Part shown: piece by piece, positions 18,286 to 26,220 of the stretch
Numbering within the stretch: the first letter of the stretch is position 1
How the letters are laid out: each line of letters starts with the position of its first letter
Source: JAZKFT01 sp965246935
Lineage (GTDB): Bacteria > Bacteroidota > Bacteroidia > Chitinophagales > Chitinophagaceae
Direction: 5' to 3'
Length of the DNA stretch: 64,000 bases
Assembly (NCBI GenBank): GCA_965246935.1
Contig: CBDFGC010000003.1
Coordinates: 204,503-268,502, forward strand
Notes under the pieces: model-generated
Database searches by the model: none
What the model saw: only the letters and a program-made list of their open reading frames with translations
Told to the model about the DNA's origin: nothing
Made by a program: the position numbers and the translations under genes

Positions 18286-18456
18286 TTATTTTACAATCCA
18301 TTGCTGGTGTCGTTTCATTATTTCTGAATGAGGTACAGTTTGACCATTTTCAGATTCTTCCAAAGCTGCTTCTACATCTGCTTTTACGCTATCAGGCATA
18401 GTATTCCACCAATCGGTATCATTATGTGCATCTATCTCCAACATGGCGTATACCAT
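18286..18456 (-). pseudogene. Remnant of a small addiction-module antitoxin gene
   Basis: A 56-residue frame from ATG 18456 reads MVYAMLEIDAHNDTDWWNTM and ends ENGQTVPHSEIMKRHQQWIVK (20-residue core from NGQ). The ending resembles short antitoxins whose C terminus carries 'hsEvMkry-W'. The expected N-terminal helix region is missing from this frame, but partly similar sequence (QQIYHLLDGAKRITPKELK) lies upstream in another frame, suggesting a frameshift. No toxin gene follows: downstream sequence on this strand has stops in all frames before the inverted-repeat element at 18198. I am unsure whether it is expressed. Confidence 0.45.
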
Positions 18457-18629
18457 TCTAACCACTTTTACGTCCGCTGCATTTTTAACTCCTTTGGCGT
18501 AATTCGCTTTGCTCCATCAAGCAAATGATATATCTGTTGGTCAAAGTCTCCAAATAAAATTTTTATTTCAAATTGGAGGGTAAGTAAAGTAGTCAAAATA
18601 ACTTGTACAATTGAAGCAGGATTTTATTC

Positions 18630-19020
18630 GGCGTTGGTTGCCCCTAACCCCTTTAGGGCAATGTCATTAAGATAAGCCCCATCGGGGCTTTCTGTTTGTA
18701 GCAAACAAAGAGGCAAAGGCAATCATTGCCACGTAGTGGCTACCCCTCTTCTCTGATCAGGTAGCCACTACGTGGCATGCACCAACATCAATGATGTCTA
18801 TCTTCTACAAACAGGTTGCACCTACGGCGCATAACTGCTACATCAATCCTTCACTTAATCACATTGCCCTAAAGGGGAACTCGTTTTTAGCTGAAAAATT
18901 AGTGATAACTACGAGTATTTTGAAGTTCCTATGAAGTTTGAAAGTGTCCAAAAGCCCCCTTTAGAGCCTGTCCCGTACCGATAGGTCGGGAGGGTTTGGA
19001 GGCGACCAGGCCAGATTGAT
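18630..19020. repeat. Mosaic cluster of palindromic repeats (REP-like)
   Basis: This 390-base stretch has no gene but several nested palindromes. TGCCACGTAGTGGCTACC at 18727-18744 has its exact reverse complement at 18760-18777. Outer segments pair as well: cctaacccctttagggcaatg near 18654 and cattgccctaaagggg near 18861, plus gtttgtag near 18702 and ctacaaac near 18804. It resembles the composite intergenic palindromes that RAYT/REP-type transposases are thought to spread. No such transposase gene is in the window. Confidence 0.7.
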
Positions 19021-19108
19021 GAAATGTCCAAGTTATTTTGATAACTTTTCTAAGACAGTTATGAGAGTAAACATATTTCAAGCAGTAAGAAACATTGGAA
19101 GAATTCTT

Positions 19109-19502
19109 TACGATCCTTTAGCGAAATCATTTTCTCTTGCATCACGAATGAACTTATAAGGAGGTGCTTTATATGTACCGGATAATTTTTGTTTTAAAAT
19201 TTGAATTAATTCGTCCGAAAATTTGAATTCTTTTTCTGGAATCAATCCTCCTTTAAAACTAATTTGGCTTCTTTTACAGAATTAGTTTGAGGTTTAAACC
19301 ATAGCATGTTTTCGTGTTTTTTTTCTACAAAGTACGGTGTAGGAGTAGGTAATGAATTGAAATCTTCAACATCAATGAAAAAGCTATCCGTGTATTTGAT
19401 AAGCCATTCTATGTAACCGGGATTAAACTTGTAAATGTCTTGTAAGGATTCTCCTTTACATTTTCCAAAAGGTATGCAATCTTGCGGCTGGTATATTTTC
19501 AT
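19109..19502 (-). pseudogene. ExoX C-terminal-like small protein, probably frameshifted near its end
   Basis: From ATG 19502 the first 86 residues read MKIYQPQDCIPFGKCKGESL, then QDIYKFNPGYIEWLIKYTDS, the 'FGK(Y)KGxSLxDIYKxxPxYIEWLI' signature of the exodeoxyribonuclease X C-terminal-like domain. This frame stops at 19242. The adjacent frame continues from the same place as GGLIPEKEFKFSDELIQILK and on to a TAA at 19109, which fits the usual ending of longer family members (FSxEL.Q...K..GTYKAP). A one-base shift near 19247-19255 (tcctcctttaaaac) would explain it. It could also be a real 86-residue protein or a sequencing error. Confidence 0.6.
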
Positions 19503-19529
19503 GTTTATGATTAAAGTTATATTTAGAAC

Positions 19530-19674
19530 CTACCCCTTTATTCCCTCCAACTCCTTCTGCATTTTAAACATCTCATCCCGTAACCTTACAGCCGTCATGA
19601 AGTCCATATCCCGTGCTGCTTTTTCCATGTCCTTTTTACTTTGGCGATTGTTTTTTCTACCTGGGGGAAGGTTT
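19530..19674 (-). pseudogene. Frameshifted second copy of the uvrB 3' end
   Basis: This segment closely matches the last ~48 codons of uvrB (20347-20495). Read with one correction it gives FPQVEKTIAKVK, then KDMEKAARDMDFMTAVRLRD and EMFKMQKELEGIKG. One A is missing from the AAAAAG run (19632-19640), which breaks the frame. Similarity stops abruptly at about 19674, equivalent to the start of the IPQVEKT block in the intact gene. The RelE/antitoxin pair lies exactly between the two copies, so the duplication is tied to how that module arrived or was rearranged. Confidence 0.85.
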
Positions 19675-19760
19675 CCATAGCCACCTGCTGAAACCGGCAG
19701 TCAATACAAAATCTTCATCCATGCTCATAACCGTGAATTTATAAAAGCAGTCAATCAACT

Positions 19761-20063
19761 TTACATTTTGTTATATGGGTTTCGTTTGGGATCAATACGC
19801 ATGTCTATCAGGTTCACAATAGCAATCATATTCCTTTCGATGCGATAATACAGCCGCTGGTGCTTAGTAATTATGATACTGCGAACTTTTGCTCTGCCCT
19901 GAAGGCTGCCCAAATAAGGGTTGATGCTTATCTGTGCAATCTTTACGTTAATTGAAGCCACTACCTCTGCTGCAATCGTATCGCTCCATTGTTCTCTCAG
20001 ATAAATAATTAGATTTTCAAATTTATTGAGATAGCGTTTCTGATACCTTATTTTGTAAGCCAT
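19761..20063 (-). CDS. RelE/ParE-family toxin
   Basis: This 100-residue protein begins MAYKIRYQKRYLNKFENLII. It has the family's core pattern: a helix, then NPYLGSLQGRAKVRSIIITKH, then the strands YYRIERNMIAIVNLIDMR, and a short C terminus with RNPYNK. RelE toxins cleave mRNA on the ribosome and ParE toxins poison gyrase; the sequence does not decide between them. It overlaps the upstream antitoxin gene by 16 bases, as is usual for a coupled pair. Confidence 0.9.
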   Translation of the reverse strand: MAYKIRYQKRYLNKFENLIIYLREQWSDTIAAEVVASINVKIAQISINPYLGSLQGRAKVRSIIITKHQRLYYRIERNMIAIVNLIDMRIDPKRNPYNKM

Positions 20064-20308
20064 CGCTGCACTAATTTATTGTATTCTTCCTGCGAAATGT
20101 ACTCACTTTCATCAATTTCCCCCCCCTTGTCTAATCGTATCAGCTCTTCCCGCTCTTCTTCCGTAGCACCTGGAAAATCATAAGGCCCTTCCTCCACCTG
20201 GTTTTGATAAAGTGCCACATCGTCTTTCAGTGCCAGCAACACACCGTAATCTTCTATACCAGCAATTTTTTCCAGCAATTCCTGTTTCAGAGCCTGCAAC
20301 GTTTCCAT
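20048..20308 (-). CDS. Antitoxin partner of the RelE/ParE toxin
   Basis: This 86-residue acidic protein has an N-terminal helix (METLQALKQELLEKIAGIED) and a C-terminal segment ESEYISQEEYNKLVQRWLTK that fits the toxin-binding tail of small addiction-module antitoxins. No clear DNA-binding motif is seen. It precedes and overlaps the toxin gene. It begins 38 bases after the uvrB stop codon, so the module may be co-transcribed from uvrB. Confidence 0.78.
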   Translation of the reverse strand: METLQALKQELLEKIAGIEDYGVLLALKDDVALYQNQVEEGPYDFPGATEEEREELIRLDKGGEIDESEYISQEEYNKLVQRWLTK

Positions 20309-20346
20309 ACAGTTTGTTTTTCTAAATTTAATAATTTAAAACTGAT

Positions 20347-22401
20347 TTACCCCTTCATACCTTCCAGTTCTTTCTGCATTTTAAACATCTCATCCCGTAA
20401 CCGGGCGGCCGTCATAAAGTCCATATCACGGGCAGCTTTTTCCATGTCCTTTTTTACTTTGGCAATGGTTTTTTCTACCTGGGGAATGGTTTTAGATGTC
20501 CCGTTTTTACCATATGTGCCGTCGGCTTCCGCAGCAATGGTAATGTCCTCATCAAAGCCAATGGCGTAGGGTTTGCTGGCATCGAAGCCTTTAATACTCA
20601 GCACGCTGGTTTGTGCCATAATCTGTTCCCGGCTTTTGCCAACGGTAGTGGGTGTAATGCCATGCAGCGTATTAAAAGCCACCTGCTTTTCCCTGCGACG
20701 GTCGGTTTCATCAATGGTGCGCTGCATACTTTCGGTAATCTTATCAGCGTAGAATATTACCAAGCCTTCGGAGTTACGGGCGGCACGGCCAGCGGTTTGC
20801 GTAAGGCTGCGTTCATTGCGCAAAAAGCCTTCTTTGTCGGCATCCAGAATGGCCACCAGCGTGACCTCCGGCAAGTCCAGGCCTTCCCGTAATAGGTTTA
20901 CACCTACCAGCACATCAATATCACCCAACCTTAACTGGCGTAAAATTTCAATACGTTCCAGGGTATCCACCTCGCTGTGTATGTAGCGGCTTTTGATGTT
21001 GATGCGGGCCAAATATTTATCCATTTCCTCGGCCATACGTTTGGTAAGCGTGGTTACCAGCACCCGGCTGTTATTCTTTACCCGTTTGTCTATTTCGTCC
21101 AGCAAATCATCAATCTGGTTAATGCTGGGGCGAACTTCAATCGGTGGTTCCAGCAAGCCCGTGGGGCGAACCACCTGTTCCACGATCATGCCGCCGGTTT
21201 GGTCCAGTTCATAATCGCCGGGAGTGGCACTTACGTACACCGTTTGGTTCATCATGCCTTCAAACTCATGGAAATTGAGTGGCCTATTATCCAGTGCACT
21301 GGGCAGGCGGAAGCCATATTCCACCAATACAATTTTGCGGCTGCGGTCGCCACCGTACATGCCCGATACCTGGCTAATGGTCTGGTGGCTTTCATCAATC
21401 ATGCAGATATAATCGTCGGGAAAATAATCGAGCAAGCAGAACGGCCTGGCACCGGGGCGGCGGCGGTCAAAAAACCGGGAGTAATTTTCCACGCCGTTGC
21501 AATAACCCAATTCCCGGATCATTTCCAGGTCGTACTCTACCCGTTCTTTCAGGCGCTGGGCTTCAATAAATTTGCCGGTGCTTTTAAAATATTCCACCTG
21601 TGCCTGCATCTCGTCCTGTATTTCATTTAGCACTGCTTGCATCTGGTCTTTAGGGGCTAAATACAGGTTGGCGGGGAAGATGGCTGCATCCTTCATGGTC
21701 TCAATCCGCTTGCCGCTACTGAGTTCCAGCGTTTCGATGCTTTCTATCTCATCACCAAAAAAGATAATGCGATAGCCGTAATCTACATAAGGCAGGTTGA
21801 TGTCCACGGTATCGCCTTTTACCCGAAACGTGCCACGGGTAAAATCGCCCTGGGTGCGGCTATACAAACTGTCGACGAGTGAATGCAAAAAGCCCTGCCG
21901 GCTAATAACCTGGCCCTGCTGAATACGAACCACGCCATTGGCAAATTCTGTAGGATTACCCATACCGTAAATGCAGCTCACCGATGCTACTACAATAATA
22001 TCCCGGCGGCCGCTGAGCAACTGGCTGGTGGCCTGCAGACGCAGCTTGTCCAGCTCCTCGTTGATGTTCTGGTCTTTCTCAATATAGGTATCGCTAACGG
22101 GTATGTAGGCTTCGGGCTGATAGTAATCATAGTAGCTTACAAAATAACCCACGGCATTATCGGGAAAAAACTGTTTGAACTCGCCATATAGTTGTGCTAC
22201 CAGGGTTTTATTGTGCGTCAGTACCAGGGTAGGCCGTTGTGTTTGCTGAATCACGTTGGCCATGGTAAAGGTTTTACCACTACCGGTTACGCCCAGCAAT
22301 ACCTGGTGTTTTTCGCCGTTATTAATACCGTTCACCAGTTGTGCAATGGCTTCGGGCTGGTCGCCGGCAGGGCGGTATGAGGAGGCTATTTGAAAAGGCA
22401 T
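20347..22401 (-). CDS. uvrB: UvrB, excinuclease ABC subunit B
   Basis: The ATG at 22401 gives MPFQIASSYRPAGDQPEAIA and 684 residues, the usual UvrB size. UvrB is the damage-verification helicase of nucleotide excision repair, acting with UvrA and UvrC. Seen are Walker A GVTGSGKTFTMA near residue 40, the beta-hairpin region SYYDYYQPEAYIP (near 92-104), DESHQ, the helicase VI block QTAGRAARNSEG, and the UVR domain near the C terminus (KTIAKVKKDMEKAARDMDFM). A terminator-like hairpin separates it from the upstream trpB gene. The last 48 codons have a second, broken copy 670 bases downstream. Confidence 0.98.
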   Translation of the reverse strand: MPFQIASSYRPAGDQPEAIAQLVNGINNGEKHQVLLGVTGSGKTFTMANVIQQTQRPTLVLTHNKTLVAQLYGEFKQFFPDNAVGYFVSYYDYYQPEAYIPVSDTYIEKDQNINEELDKLRLQATSQLLSGRRDIIVVASVSCIYGMGNPTEFANGVVRIQQGQVISRQGFLHSLVDSLYSRTQGDFTRGTFRVKGDTVDINLPYVDYGYRIIFFGDEIESIETLELSSGKRIETMKDAAIFPANLYLAPKDQMQAVLNEIQDEMQAQVEYFKSTGKFIEAQRLKERVEYDLEMIRELGYCNGVENYSRFFDRRRPGARPFCLLDYFPDDYICMIDESHQTISQVSGMYGGDRSRKIVLVEYGFRLPSALDNRPLNFHEFEGMMNQTVYVSATPGDYELDQTGGMIVEQVVRPTGLLEPPIEVRPSINQIDDLLDEIDKRVKNNSRVLVTTLTKRMAEEMDKYLARINIKSRYIHSEVDTLERIEILRQLRLGDIDVLVGVNLLREGLDLPEVTLVAILDADKEGFLRNERSLTQTAGRAARNSEGLVIFYADKITESMQRTIDETDRRREKQVAFNTLHGITPTTVGKSREQIMAQTSVLSIKGFDASKPYAIGFDEDITIAAEADGTYGKNGTSKTIPQVEKTIAKVKKDMEKAARDMDFMTAARLRDEMFKMQKELEGMKG

Positions 22402-22480
22402 AATGCAAATTAGCAAATGTGAAAATGGCGCAATGACTCAATGAATACAAAATACAATTGAGCCATTTGGCAATTGGAAA

Positions 22481-22525
22481 GATACAAAAAGACCTGCTAT
22501 TTTGGAAAGTAAACAGCAGGTCTTT
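22481..22525 (-). terminator. Rho-independent terminator after trpB
   Basis: On the minus strand AAAGACCTGCT (22525-22515) pairs exactly with AGCAGGTCTTT (22498-22488), followed by TTTTTGTATC-type T-rich sequence. It lies 64 bases beyond the trpB stop and separates the trp operon from uvrB. Confidence 0.78.
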
Positions 22526-22588
22526 GGTAAGAAATAACAGTTTGGAAAATGCTTTGTTTAGCGTATGCCTACCCGTGCAGGATTAGTT

Positions 22589-23845
22589 TCAGGAAAGGGG
22601 TTTGGATGCGGGGATGCGTTCCATATACGTTGCCATATCCTTGTCGCCGCGGCCACTGAGGCAAACGACGACTGTTTCGCTGCCGTCAAATGGTATATGG
22701 GATAAAACAGCCAAGGCATGGGCTGTTTCCAGCGCCGGAATAATGCCTTCCAGCCTGGCCAGTTCAATAGCAGCTGCCACACTTTCATCATCGGTAGCGC
22801 TCATAAAAGAGGCTCGTTTGCTATCGAAAAGATGTGCATGCAGCGGCCCGATGCCTGGGTAATCAAGCCCGGCGGAAATGCTGTGCGGCTCTGTCACCTG
22901 CCCGTCAACCGTTTGCATCACCAGGCTTTTACTGCCATGCAAAATACCAGGGGTACCGAGGGCCGTAGTAGCAGCGCTTTTACCGCTGGTGATACCCTCG
23001 CCTGCAGCTTCTACAGCAATTAATTGTACAGCAGGTTCATCAATAAAATGATAGAACGCACCGGCTGCATTGCTGCCACCGCCTACACAAGCCAATACAT
23101 GCGTGGGTAATTCGCTGCCGGTTTTTTCCAGCAGTTGTTTTTTGATCTCTTCGCTGATTACGCTTTGAAACCTTGCCACCATATCGGGGTAAGGATGCGG
23201 CCCAACCACACTGCCAATAATGTAATGCGTATTATCGGGATTATTAATCCAGTCCCGGATGGCTTCGTTGGTTGCATCTTTTAACGTTTGGCTGCCACTG
23301 GTAGCGGGTATTACAGTAGCACCCAGCATGTTCATCCGGGCTACGTTGGGCGCCTGCCGCTGCATATCCTTTACGCCCATGTATACAATGCACTCCAAGC
23401 CCATGAGTGCGCAAACGGTGGCCGTAGCTACGCCGTGCTGGCCGGCACCGGTTTCGGCAATAATGCGTTTTTTGCCAAGCTTTTGTGCCACCAATATTTG
23501 CCCAATGGTATTGTTGATTTTATGAGCACCGGTATGGCACAGGTCTTCCCGCTTTAGGTAAATGGTAGTGCCATATTTTTTGCTGAGCCGCTCTGCTAAA
23601 AACAGCGGCGTAGGACGGCCAACATATTCTTTTAATAAATACTGCATTTGTTCCTGGAAACCGGGTTCGTATATAATCTCCAGGTATTTCGATTGCAGTT
23701 CCTCCACATTGCGGTGCAGCATTTCAGGAATGTAGGCACCACCAAACTGGCCATAGTATCCGAAGGGATCGGGAACAGCCCCCTCAACTCCCCCAACGGG
23801 GGAGCTACGTAATGCGGTGTTTGATTCTATTATTTGATCTGTCAT
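22589..23845 (-). CDS. trpB: Tryptophan synthase beta chain
   Basis: The ATG at 23845 (MTDQIIESNTALRSS) gives 418 residues. TrpB condenses indole and serine to tryptophan using PLP. The PLP lysine is in KREDLCHTGAHKINNTIGQ and the phosphate-binding loop is CVGGGSNAAGAF; GAGQHGVATATVCA is also diagnostic. The residues before FGYYGQFGGAYIPEM are unusual: SSPVGGVEGAVPDP is encoded by a palindromic repeat (23782-23812) and adds an N-terminal extension. TrpA, the usual neighbour and partner, is not in the window. A terminator follows. Confidence 0.97.
   Translation of the reverse strand: MTDQIIESNTALRSSPVGGVEGAVPDPFGYYGQFGGAYIPEMLHRNVEELQSKYLEIIYEPGFQEQMQYLLKEYVGRPTPLFLAERLSKKYGTTIYLKREDLCHTGAHKINNTIGQILVAQKLGKKRIIAETGAGQHGVATATVCALMGLECIVYMGVKDMQRQAPNVARMNMLGATVIPATSGSQTLKDATNEAIRDWINNPDNTHYIIGSVVGPHPYPDMVARFQSVISEEIKKQLLEKTGSELPTHVLACVGGGSNAAGAFYHFIDEPAVQLIAVEAAGEGITSGKSAATTALGTPGILHGSKSLVMQTVDGQVTEPHSISAGLDYPGIGPLHAHLFDSKRASFMSATDDESVAAAIELARLEGIIPALETAHALAVLSHIPFDGSETVVVCLSGRGDKDMATYMERIPASKPLS
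23782..23812. repeat. Palindromic repeat inside the trpB 5' coding end
   Basis: GCCCCCTCAACTCCCCCAAC followed by gggggagct forms a C/G-rich palindrome (CTCCCCC-AA-CGGGGGAG) of the type seen at 25351-25394 and 30770-30816. It is translated as SSPVGGVEGA within TrpB residues 12-21. Confidence 0.65.
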
Positions 23846-23993
23846 GATTTTTAGTTCTTTCTTTTTTGGAGCCAGAGGCAAGTGCTGTTATTAAGCTGCA
23901 TTGGCGTCGCACTCTTGTACAGTATGAATGCTGTTGAGCCAGAGGCAGGTTTTGAGGTTGTTCTGCAAGCAGGCAGTTTATATTAATTTTTAA

Positions 23994-24860
23994 TTAATCT
24001 TCTATATCAAAGAAAGCTGTATCGTATAATTCTGCACTATGTTTTCTCGACTTTTTGTACCGCTTTTCTTTACCGTTTACTACTTTATACAACCTTGTTT
24101 CGAAGTAGCGTTCGTGGGAAAGATCTAACTCAGCACGACCTACTAATTGCAACGTATCATCTACCCAACGGTAAACTTCTTTTTCATGCACATCAAATGC
24201 GCCGCCTTGCCAGTAGGAATGTACCAGTTTTGTATTCCAGTCGTATGATATGTTCGGCATTTGGATATCCGGCTGGTAATGCAGTATATTATTGCTATCG
24301 CACATAAAAACGTTCGGATAATTGTTCCCATGTATATCCCAGTGGCCATACACAATAAAATCCTGACGGTTGTCACCATTCAGATCTATTATATCAAATG
24401 AAGAAGCATAATTATCGAAAGCAAAACTATCTGTAAGCGTAAACTTATTTTTAATGTTTTGAAAGAATAACAGCGTCTTACTTTCAATTACAACAAGGCC
24501 AATTTTATTCTTATTTATTTCTTTTCCGTAAAGTACATACCCTGTATCTGAAGATACATCAACTCTTTGCAGAAACTCAGTTAGGTGAATGTATTTGAAT
24601 AAAGAATCTGTCAGTTTTTGTTCCAAAGATTGTGCGACTGGATTTGTCGTATTTTTTGTTGAATTAGTAATTTTCTTATTTCCCGTTTTGCAGGCGTAAA
24701 AGCAAATTAGAATTCCTGCTGCTAATAATATTGCTGCTGTCTTTATAACAGAAATGGTTTTAAAAGCCCAATTAATAACAAGGCGTACAAGTGAGTGACA
24801 CAACGAAGATGCCTTGCAAAGAACTGCTGCCGGTTCCCAAATTGTATTTGCCTTTTTCAT
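23994..24860 (-). CDS. Hypothetical protein with an N-terminal membrane segment
   Basis: This 288-residue protein is not recognised. A hydrophobic helix (TISVIKTAAILLAAGILICF) ends in YACK, so it may be a membrane-anchored protein or a lipoprotein if a later start is used. The periplasmic part includes IIDLNGDNRQDFIVYGHWD, which resembles an FG-GAP calcium-binding repeat (DxNxDxxxD). It overlaps the upstream GNAT gene by 4 bases (ATGA) and so is translationally coupled within the trp operon. It ends about 150 bases before trpB starts; that spacer contains no gene. Its link to tryptophan synthesis is unclear and may be coincidental. Confidence 0.65.
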   Translation of the reverse strand: MKKANTIWEPAAVLCKASSLCHSLVRLVINWAFKTISVIKTAAILLAAGILICFYACKTGNKKITNSTKNTTNPVAQSLEQKLTDSLFKYIHLTEFLQRVDVSSDTGYVLYGKEINKNKIGLVVIESKTLLFFQNIKNKFTLTDSFAFDNYASSFDIIDLNGDNRQDFIVYGHWDIHGNNYPNVFMCDSNNILHYQPDIQMPNISYDWNTKLVHSYWQGGAFDVHEKEVYRWVDDTLQLVGRAELDLSHERYFETRLYKVVNGKEKRYKKSRKHSAELYDTAFFDIED

Positions 24861-25429
24861 GTCAACATCAATTGCATAAAGGATAAATCCAGCCAGCGAT
24901 CAAACTTGTAACCCACTTCTTTAAAGCAAGCCACCTCTACAAACCCAAACTGTTCATGGAGGCGGATACTGGCTTTGTTGGTGGCATCAATGCCGGCAAC
25001 AATGGTGTGCTTGCCGGCATCCTTAGCTGCATCAATTACCGGCTGCATTAACAATTTAGCAATTCCTTTTCCCCTACAATCTGCTTTTACATATACCGAG
25101 TTTTCTACTGTAAACTGATACGCCTGCCAGGCCCGGAACGGCCCGTACGTGCTAAAGCCAACGATTGTATTTTCTTCTTCTGCTACAAATACCGGGTGGC
25201 CCGTCTGCTGCTTTTGGGCAAACCATTCCTGCCGCATTTCCAACGTATGCGGATCGTAGTTGTACACCGCTGTTGTGTTTACAATAACATCGTTGTAAAT
25301 AGCTAAAATTTGGGGAATGTCAGCTTCGGTAGCGGGCCTTACCCTCACCCCCTCACCCCCGCCCCTCTCCACAGGTGGAGAGGGGTGCCTCTGTGGAGCA
25401 ACATTTATTGAATGTAAGGGCTGGTTCAT
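24857..25429 (-). CDS. GNAT N-acetyltransferase of the phosphinothricin/methionine-sulfoximine (Pat/MnaT) type
   Basis: The protein has 190 residues. The acetyltransferase begins at VRPATEADIPQILAIYNDVI and continues with the family block TTAVYNYDPHTLEMRQEWF. The acetyl-CoA loop is VKADCRGKGIAKLLMQPVID, and ATNKASIRLHEQFGFVEVAC is motif B. These features match the Pat/YncA group, which acetylates methionine sulfoximine-type or similar small amines. The first ~27 residues (RHPSPPVERGGGEGV) are encoded by a palindromic repeat, so the ancestral start was probably close to VRPATEAD. An in-frame GTG lies there (GTG AGG GTA). Confidence 0.85.
   Translation of the reverse strand: MNQPLHSINVAPQRHPSPPVERGGGEGVRVRPATEADIPQILAIYNDVIVNTTAVYNYDPHTLEMRQEWFAQKQQTGHPVFVAEEENTIVGFSTYGPFRAWQAYQFTVENSVYVKADCRGKGIAKLLMQPVIDAAKDAGKHTIVAGIDATNKASIRLHEQFGFVEVACFKEVGYKFDRWLDLSFMQLMLT
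25351..25394. repeat. CCTCACCCCC/CCCCTCTCCAC palindromic repeat, copy in the GNAT 5' coding end
   Basis: CCCCTCTCCAC (25362-25372) faces GTGGAGAGGGG (25375-25385), preceded by cctcaccccc and followed by tgcctct. The same layout is found twice inside trpE. A further copy in the opposite orientation lies at 25516-25562, so the two bracket about 210 bases at the trpF-GNAT junction. Confidence 0.85.
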
Positions 25430-25515
25430 GTGTATTTAATTTAAAAATTAATTATAATATTCAAACAGGAGCAACCCGTCGTTGTAAAATTATCAGTAAT
25501 ATATGGATAGCGGTT

Positions 25516-25562
25516 CCCCTCTCCACCTGTGGAGAGGGGTTAGGGGTGAGGGAGGGTAAGGC
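25516..25562. repeat. Same palindromic repeat family, inverted copy just after trpF
   Basis: CCCCTCTCCAC (25516-25526) faces GTGGAGAGGGG (25529-25539), followed by ttaggggtgagg. The trpF stop codon is at 25540-25542, so the repeat supplies the last codons of trpF (TLPHP) and its stop. Confidence 0.85.
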
Positions 25563-26220
25563 TTTCCTTAAATGCTTTTACCATTTCCAAATCCTTTATA
25601 CCAGGGCTTACTTCAAACTTGCTGTTGATGTCCACACCAAACAGCCATTTGCCATTAGCTCCTTGCTGAAACTGTTTAATGGATACCGCATCCGTAGCAC
25701 CAATACCACCGCTGAGCATAAACGGCTTATCAATGTTGGCGGTGTGCAAGGCTTCCCAGTCAAACTTTTTGCCAGTACCGCCATAGGTTTCGCCGGCGGT
25801 ATCAAACAGGAATACATCGCAGGCATCTTCGTAATGGCGGATCTTAAAATCAATGTGGTCGCCGGGGCCAATGCGAAACGCTTTTACCACTTCTAATTGT
25901 TCGCTCAGCCGTTCGCAAAATTTGGGGGTTTCATCGCCGTGCAATTGTACCATCTGTAATCCCCAGTTTTGCGCATGGTTCATGATTTCGTCGTAGGTGG
26001 CATTTACAAATACGCCTACTTTATTAATACGGCTCCGGAACTTTTTTACTTCCAGGCTGTTCATGTGGCGCAACACAAAACGGGGGCTTTTGGGGTAAAA
26101 AATAAGGCCGCCAAAAGTGATGCCCATTTCGTCTAATTGCCGCAATTGGCTTAGTTGTGTAAGTCCGCACACTTTTATCCGGGGTGGTGGCGGAGTGGTT
26201 TCCATTTGTTTATCGCTCAT
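25540..26220 (-). CDS. trpF: Phosphoribosylanthranilate isomerase
   Basis: TrpF has 226 residues. It converts phosphoribosylanthranilate to the carboxyphenylamino-deoxyribulose phosphate, the third step of the pathway. Family features are IKVCGLTQLSQLRQLDEMGI near residue 15, the TIM-barrel strand VQLHGDETPKFCERL, the phosphate-binding segment MLSGGIGATDA and GVDINSKFEVSPGIKD. It overlaps trpC by 11 bases. The C-terminal residues after FKESL are repeat-encoded, as noted for 25516-25562. Confidence 0.96.
   Translation of the reverse strand: MSDKQMETTPPPPRIKVCGLTQLSQLRQLDEMGITFGGLIFYPKSPRFVLRHMNSLEVKKFRSRINKVGVFVNATYDEIMNHAQNWGLQMVQLHGDETPKFCERLSEQLEVVKAFRIGPGDHIDFKIRHYEDACDVFLFDTAGETYGGTGKKFDWEALHTANIDKPFMLSGGIGATDAVSIKQFQQGANGKWLFGVDINSKFEVSPGIKDLEMVKAFKESLTLPHP

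Noticed and set aside
20977..21630. Plus-strand open frame of 217 codons
   Set aside because: It lies entirely antisense to the well-conserved uvrB gene and shows no family motif.
25375..25896. Plus-strand open frame of 173 codons over the trpF-GNAT junction
   Set aside because: It crosses the palindromic repeats antisense to trpF and GNAT and carries no domain.
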